Of a DNA stretch of 64,000 nucleotides, positions 60,630-64,000 are shown piece after piece. Numbering within the stretch: position 1 is the stretch's first letter; each line of letters begins with the position of its first letter. The notes under the pieces are model-generated. The model worked only from the letters and a program-made list of their open reading frames with translations. It made no database searches and was not told where the DNA came from. Source of the stretch: Larkinella sp. C7 (GTDB taxonomy: Bacteria > Bacteroidota > Bacteroidia > Cytophagales > Spirosomataceae); assembly GCF_006149005.1 (NCBI RefSeq), contig NZ_VBSL01000001.1, positions 1,063,443 through 1,127,442 of the forward strand, given 5' to 3'. The position numbers and the translations under genes were made by a program.

Positions 60630-60736
60630 TGGTCAACGAACTCCGACAAACCCAGTTTCGACTACAACAACCATAGATTCGACTACATCTATTTTTTGGG
60701 GGCTGCTGACCTTTGCAGAAACAAAAAAATAGAAAA

Positions 60737-61651
60737 ATGAAAATCATACTAACCGGTTCGTTAGGACACATCAGCAAACCATTGACGCAGGAATTGGTAG
60801 AAAAAGGCCATGCGGTTACCGTCATCAGCAGCAAGCCCGACAAGCAATCCGCTATCGAAGCCCTGGGAGCCACCGCAGCCATTGGGTCGCTGCAAGACGC
60901 TGATTTTCTGACGAAAACGTTCACCGGTGCCGATGCAGTGTATACGATGGTGCCACCAGCCAACTATTTCGATCATACCCTCGACCTGCTGGCCTACTAT
61001 CACCGGATCGGCACCAACTATGCACAGGCCATCGGACAGTCGGGCGTAAAGCGGGTGGTAAATCTCAGTACGATTGGTGCCCATTTAGGGGCCGGTGAGG
61101 GCTCGGGTATTTTACTCGGCGCGCACGATGTAGAGCAGATTCTGAACGCGCTGCCCGCGGATGTGGCCATCACCCACATGCGGCCCACTTCTTTTTACTA
61201 CAACTTATATGGCTACACCGCGATGATCGAAGCAGAGGGGGTTATCGCAGCCAACTATGGTGCCGACGGCACGATCCCCTGGGTTTCGCCAGTCGATATT
61301 GCGGCTGCGATTGCTGAAGAACTCGAAACCCCGCTTGTTGGCCGAACCGTGCGGTATGTAGCCAGTGAAGAATTGACGGGCAACGAGACTGCCACCCTGT
61401 TAGGGGCTGCCCTTGGAATGCCTGATTTAAAATGGATTCTTATTTCGGACGAACAAACGCAGAAGGGGTTGGTGTCTATCGGGATGAATCCGACCATTGC
61501 GGCCAGTCTGGTTGAAATGTATGCCAGTCTGTACACGGGTGTCCTGGCCGAAGACTATAACCGCCATAAACCGGCGTTGATGGGTAAGGTAAAACTGACG
61601 GATTTTGCGGAAGAATTTGCGGCTGCCTTTCACCAAAAATACGTATCTTGA
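60737..61651 (+). CDS. NmrA-like NAD(P)H-binding oxidoreductase
   Basis: 304 residues from the ATG at 60737 (MKIILTGSLGHISKPLTQEL); the frame from 60713 adds 8 doubtful residues. Rossmann fold, dinucleotide loop TGSLGHISK, then SSKPDKQSAIEAL, FTGADAVYTMVPP and VNLSTIGAHLGAGEGSG. Atypical SDR without the Tyr-x3-Lys pair, like QOR2/NmrA redox-sensing or quinone-reducing proteins. It is three bases before an AraC-type gene, so the regulator likely controls or senses the same signal. Confidence 0.88.
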   Translation: MKIILTGSLGHISKPLTQELVEKGHAVTVISSKPDKQSAIEALGATAAIGSLQDADFLTKTFTGADAVYTMVPPANYFDHTLDLLAYYHRIGTNYAQAIGQSGVKRVVNLSTIGAHLGAGEGSGILLGAHDVEQILNALPADVAITHMRPTSFYYNLYGYTAMIEAEGVIAANYGADGTIPWVSPVDIAAAIAEELETPLVGRTVRYVASEELTGNETATLLGAALGMPDLKWILISDEQTQKGLVSIGMNPTIAASLVEMYASLYTGVLAEDYNRHKPALMGKVKLTDFAEEFAAAFHQKYVS

Positions 61652-61654
61652 CGT

Positions 61655-62572
61655 ATGGCTACCACGCAACCACGGCGGTTTAAAACGATTGGTGAATTCC
61701 ACCAGTTTAGGGAATTGCCCAAGCCTGAGCATCCGTTAATCAGCGTAATTAATCTGGAATCAACCAAGCAGTTGCCTGCCAACGAAACCGGCATCGTGAA
61801 GGATTTCTATTCCATTGCGCTAAAAAGAAACTTCAATGCCCGCATGAAATACGGGCAGCAGGAATTTGACTTTAACGAAGGCCTGATGTTCTTCATGGCC
61901 CCGGGCCAGGTCCTGAAAATTGAGATCGAGAAGGATACCATACTACAACAGACGGGGTGGATGTTACTGGTCCATCCCGACTTTTTATGGAATACGCCCT
62001 TAGCCAAAACCATCAAGCACTATGAATATTTCGACTACTCGGTGAACGAGGCCCTGTTTCTGTCTGAGAAAGAAGAAGCCATCATGGCCGGGATTGTCGA
62101 AAGCATTCAGCAGGAATACCACGCAGCCATTGACAAGTTCAGCCAGGATATCATCATCGCCCAACTGGAAGTATTGCTCAAGTATGCAGACCGGTTTTAT
62201 CAGCGGCAGTTCATCACCCGAAAAATAGCCAATCATAAAATCCTGGATCGTCTGGAGAAGCTGATTGCCGACTATTTCAACAGTGACGACTTAATGAAAC
62301 AGGGTTTGCCAACCGTTCAATACGTTGCCGAAAATCTAAATCTATCACCCACGTATTTAAGTGGCCTGCTCAAATTAATAACCGGACAAACTACCCAGCA
62401 ACACATTCACGACAAATTGATCGAAAAGGCCAAAGAGAAACTATCTGCCACCGATTTGTCCGTCAGCGAAATTGCCTACGAATTAGGGTTCGAACATCCA
62501 CAGTCGTTCAGTAAATTATTCAAGACCAAAACCAGCCTTTCTCCGCTGGAATTTCGGCAGTCTTTTAATTAA
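61655..62572 (+). CDS. AraC-family regulator paired with the NmrA-like gene
   Basis: 305 residues. C-terminal HTH pair (LPTVQYVAENLNLSPTYLSG, LSVSEIAYELGFEHPQSFSK) is standard AraC. The N-terminal ~190 residues form a jelly-roll-like sensor domain (FKTIGEFHQFRELPKPEHPL, EGLMFFMAPGQVLKIEIEKD). It starts three bases after the NmrA-like stop, so co-transcribed. Likely a local regulator; target unproven. Confidence 0.9.
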   Translation: MATTQPRRFKTIGEFHQFRELPKPEHPLISVINLESTKQLPANETGIVKDFYSIALKRNFNARMKYGQQEFDFNEGLMFFMAPGQVLKIEIEKDTILQQTGWMLLVHPDFLWNTPLAKTIKHYEYFDYSVNEALFLSEKEEAIMAGIVESIQQEYHAAIDKFSQDIIIAQLEVLLKYADRFYQRQFITRKIANHKILDRLEKLIADYFNSDDLMKQGLPTVQYVAENLNLSPTYLSGLLKLITGQTTQQHIHDKLIEKAKEKLSATDLSVSEIAYELGFEHPQSFSKLFKTKTSLSPLEFRQSFN

Positions 62573-62807
62573 GCAGCCCGGCATGGCTTTGTTCGGATGC
62601 AGGAAAGCAATCCATCTTCTTTCCGTTTACTCAATACTATGCCTCCCGCTCGCGAAGATTACTTACCTTTCGAACGATCTGAAAGACAGCATTCTGCCTG
62701 AATCGTGCTGAAGTTCAGACCACTAAGCTGGCAGAAAACCGATCGGTCGCCACTCACCCGACCAGCGGTTATCTGCGGTTGAATCCACCCGTTTAAATCC
62801 AGGAAAG
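62573..62807. other. 235-base gap before the last methyltransferase
   Basis: No gene, strong hairpin or RNA is seen. It should hold the promoter of the methyltransferase gene. Confidence 0.4.
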
Positions 62808-63620
62808 ATGAATCCAAACAAAGCGTTATGGGAAAAAGGAGACTTCACCCAAATTGCCGCCACCATGCGGGAAAGCGGTGAAAAACTGGTTGCCGACCTG
62901 AACATCACCAGAGACCTTCACGTGCTCGACCTTGGTTGTGGCGATGGCACCACGGCCATCCCGGAAGCCAAACGGGGAGCTACGGTTTTAGGCGTTGACA
63001 TCGCCCGGAATCTGGTTGAAGCCGGCAACCGTCGGGCCAAAGCGGAAGGACTGACCAACTGCACCTTTCAGGAAGGGGATGCGACGGATTTGCAGGAACT
63101 GGAAGATGAGCGTTTTGATCTCGTCGTCAGCATCTTTGGTGCCATGTTTGCGCCGAAGCCCTTTGAGGTCGCCAAAGAAATGGTTCGGGTGACCCGTCCC
63201 GGGGGCCGGATCGTCATGGGAAACTGGATACCGGGCGATCCTACGCTGGTGGCCCAAATACTAAAAATCAGTTCGGCCTATACGCCCCCACCGCCGGAAG
63301 GGTTCATCAGCCCCATGCTGTGGGGAGTAGAAAGCCACGTTACTGAACGCTTTGAGAAAGCCGGTGTGTCCAAAGACAACATAACCTTTCTGAAAGATAC
63401 GTTTACCTTCAATGCCCCGTATGCCCCTTCCGAATTCGTTCAGGCATTCAAAAACTATTACGGCCCGACCATGAATGCGTTTGAAGCCGCCGAAAAAAAT
63501 GGGAAAGCATGGGAACTACAGCGCGAATTGGAAGACCTGTTTACCAGTCAGAACAAAAGCACCGATCCGAAACACACTTCGGTAGATGCCACGTTCTTAC
63601 GGGTTACGGTGATGCGGTGA
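62808..63620 (+). CDS. class I SAM methyltransferase, Methyltransf_25/UbiE type
   Basis: 270 residues, cytoplasmic. MNPNKALWEKGDFTQIAATM opens it, a leader common in small UbiE-like enzymes. SAM loop LDLGCGDGTTAIPEAKRGATV, acidic strand VDIARNLVEAG, post I EDERFDLVVSIFGAMFAPKP, and the PGGRIVMGNWIPGDP block. Targets may be small molecules; not known. Next gene is convergent. Confidence 0.9.
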   Translation: MNPNKALWEKGDFTQIAATMRESGEKLVADLNITRDLHVLDLGCGDGTTAIPEAKRGATVLGVDIARNLVEAGNRRAKAEGLTNCTFQEGDATDLQELEDERFDLVVSIFGAMFAPKPFEVAKEMVRVTRPGGRIVMGNWIPGDPTLVAQILKISSAYTPPPPEGFISPMLWGVESHVTERFEKAGVSKDNITFLKDTFTFNAPYAPSEFVQAFKNYYGPTMNAFEAAEKNGKAWELQRELEDLFTSQNKSTDPKHTSVDATFLRVTVMR

Positions 63621-63665
63621 ACAACCGGTCGTGATTCGACAAAACTACCCACCGCTCACTTTTTC

Positions 63666-64000
63666 CTAGCGCATATACACGCCGATGCGCTCCTCATCGC
63701 TCAGCACCACCAGCACGTGTTCGGTCAGCGTGGTGCTGAGTTTGTAGCCAATGTAATCGGCGGCAACGGGGTAGCGTTTGTGGTCACGGTCGACCACCAC
63801 GGCCACCTTCAGCTTGGTCACGGGCACATTCAGAAACGGTTGCAGGGCAAACGCCAGGGTTCGCCCCGAGTTCAGGACGTCATCGATCACGATGACCGAT
63901 TTTCCGGTAAAAACCGCTTTCTCGGCATCCAGATGAACCGGCGGTTGCTCCAGCGTGGTTTTGTCCAGCGTAATTTTCATCACCATGACCTCCAGGGGAG
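63666..64000 (-). CDS. PyrR-like phosphoribosyltransferase, cut by the window edge
   Basis: Partial: the frame stays open past an internal Met (63986) to the window's right end, so the N-terminal part is missing. The seen 111 residues have the PRPP loop GKSVIVIDDVLNSGRTLAFAL and the C-terminal YPVAADYIGYKLSTTLTEHVLV. This is close to PyrR, a bifunctional uracil phosphoribosyltransferase and pyr-operon attenuation protein. MVMKITLDKTTLEQPPV fits the hinge of PyrR. carB at 48944, with a possible leader hairpin, would be a target if PyrR acts on it, but that is speculation. Confidence 0.82.
   Translation of the reverse strand, partial: PLEVMVMKITLDKTTLEQPPVHLDAEKAVFTGKSVIVIDDVLNSGRTLAFALQPFLNVPVTKLKVAVVVDRDHKRYPVAADYIGYKLSTTLTEHVLVVLSDEERIGVYMR

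Noticed and set aside
1-64000. CRISPR array or insertion sequence
   Set aside because: No equal-spaced direct repeats with variable spacers and no transposase or integrase. The heptamer array at 55840 has no spacers.

Overview
The window looks like a chromosomal segment of a Bacteroidota bacterium of the order Cytophagales, most like Spirosoma or Larkinella. This placement rests on gene families, not on a database search. Supporting signs are a C-terminal T9SS type B sorting domain, DUF4834, DUF4369, DUF1684, DUF4142, DUF5723 and DUF3857 proteins, a CarB without the allosteric domain, Bacteroidota-style promoters (TTG, about 19 bases, TAnnTTTG) and many short lipoproteins. I see no rRNA, tRNA, CRISPR array, insertion sequence, integrase or phage gene. 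Most of the window is core chromosome with small accessory cassettes.

Layout. 0-14 kb: a WaaE-like glycosyltransferase, ribonucleotide reductase NrdB, RecX, a YceI/cytochrome c/AraC group, two secreted RraA-like paralogues divergent from a Tat-exported enolase-superfamily enzyme, two overlapping DUF3857 proteins (one transglutaminase-like, one with the triad lost), and a DUF1684 lipoprotein-like gene. 14-25 kb: a DUF4142 lipoprotein, a secreted esterase, envelope folding factors (PpiD-like and two FKBP lipoproteins) around rdgB, then nrnA, ndk, nth and an ECF sigma factor overlapping a 78-residue ORF. 25-41 kb: a [2Fe-2S] ferredoxin, YjjG, a CrtA-like monooxygenase, a redoxin, rplU-rpmA, an Nfu protein, a DUF5723/OmpA envelope pair, a response regulator, a large T9SS cargo protein, recG and a TPR-caspase protein. 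41-57 kb: Tat-exported TIM-barrel isomerases, a DUF4369 protein, a dead DUF418 remnant, GNAT, gamma-glutamyltransferase, a class D beta-lactamase, methyltransferases, carB, purN and a FtsX/LolCE-type ABC pair. 57-64 kb: an M14 carboxypeptidase pair whose first member has lost its zinc ligands, an NmrA/AraC pair, a methyltransferase, and a PyrR-like phosphoribosyltransferase cut by the window end.

The most unusual signal is not a gene. At least fourteen intergenic gaps hold long, often perfect, inverted repeats (arms up to 38 bp). Their arms are written in degenerate 7-base words. Several share an apex resembling GGCTGACGCGTACA. Two pairs of distant copies are clearly related in sequence. All fourteen lie 3' of at least one gene and none sits in a divergent promoter gap. 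Some supply the last codons and stop of the neighbouring gene. They look like a dispersed hairpin family.

Genes work together mainly in envelope biogenesis (PPIases, OmpA, T9SS cargo, LolCE-like ABC), nucleotide metabolism (NrdB, RdgB, Ndk, PurN, CarB, PyrR-like, YjjG, NrnA), DNA repair (RecX, Nth, RecG) and periplasmic catabolism (RraA-like, enolase, isomerases, peptidases). Start codons were moved downstream of the longest reading frame wherever a signal peptide, a family N-terminus or a promoter favoured it.
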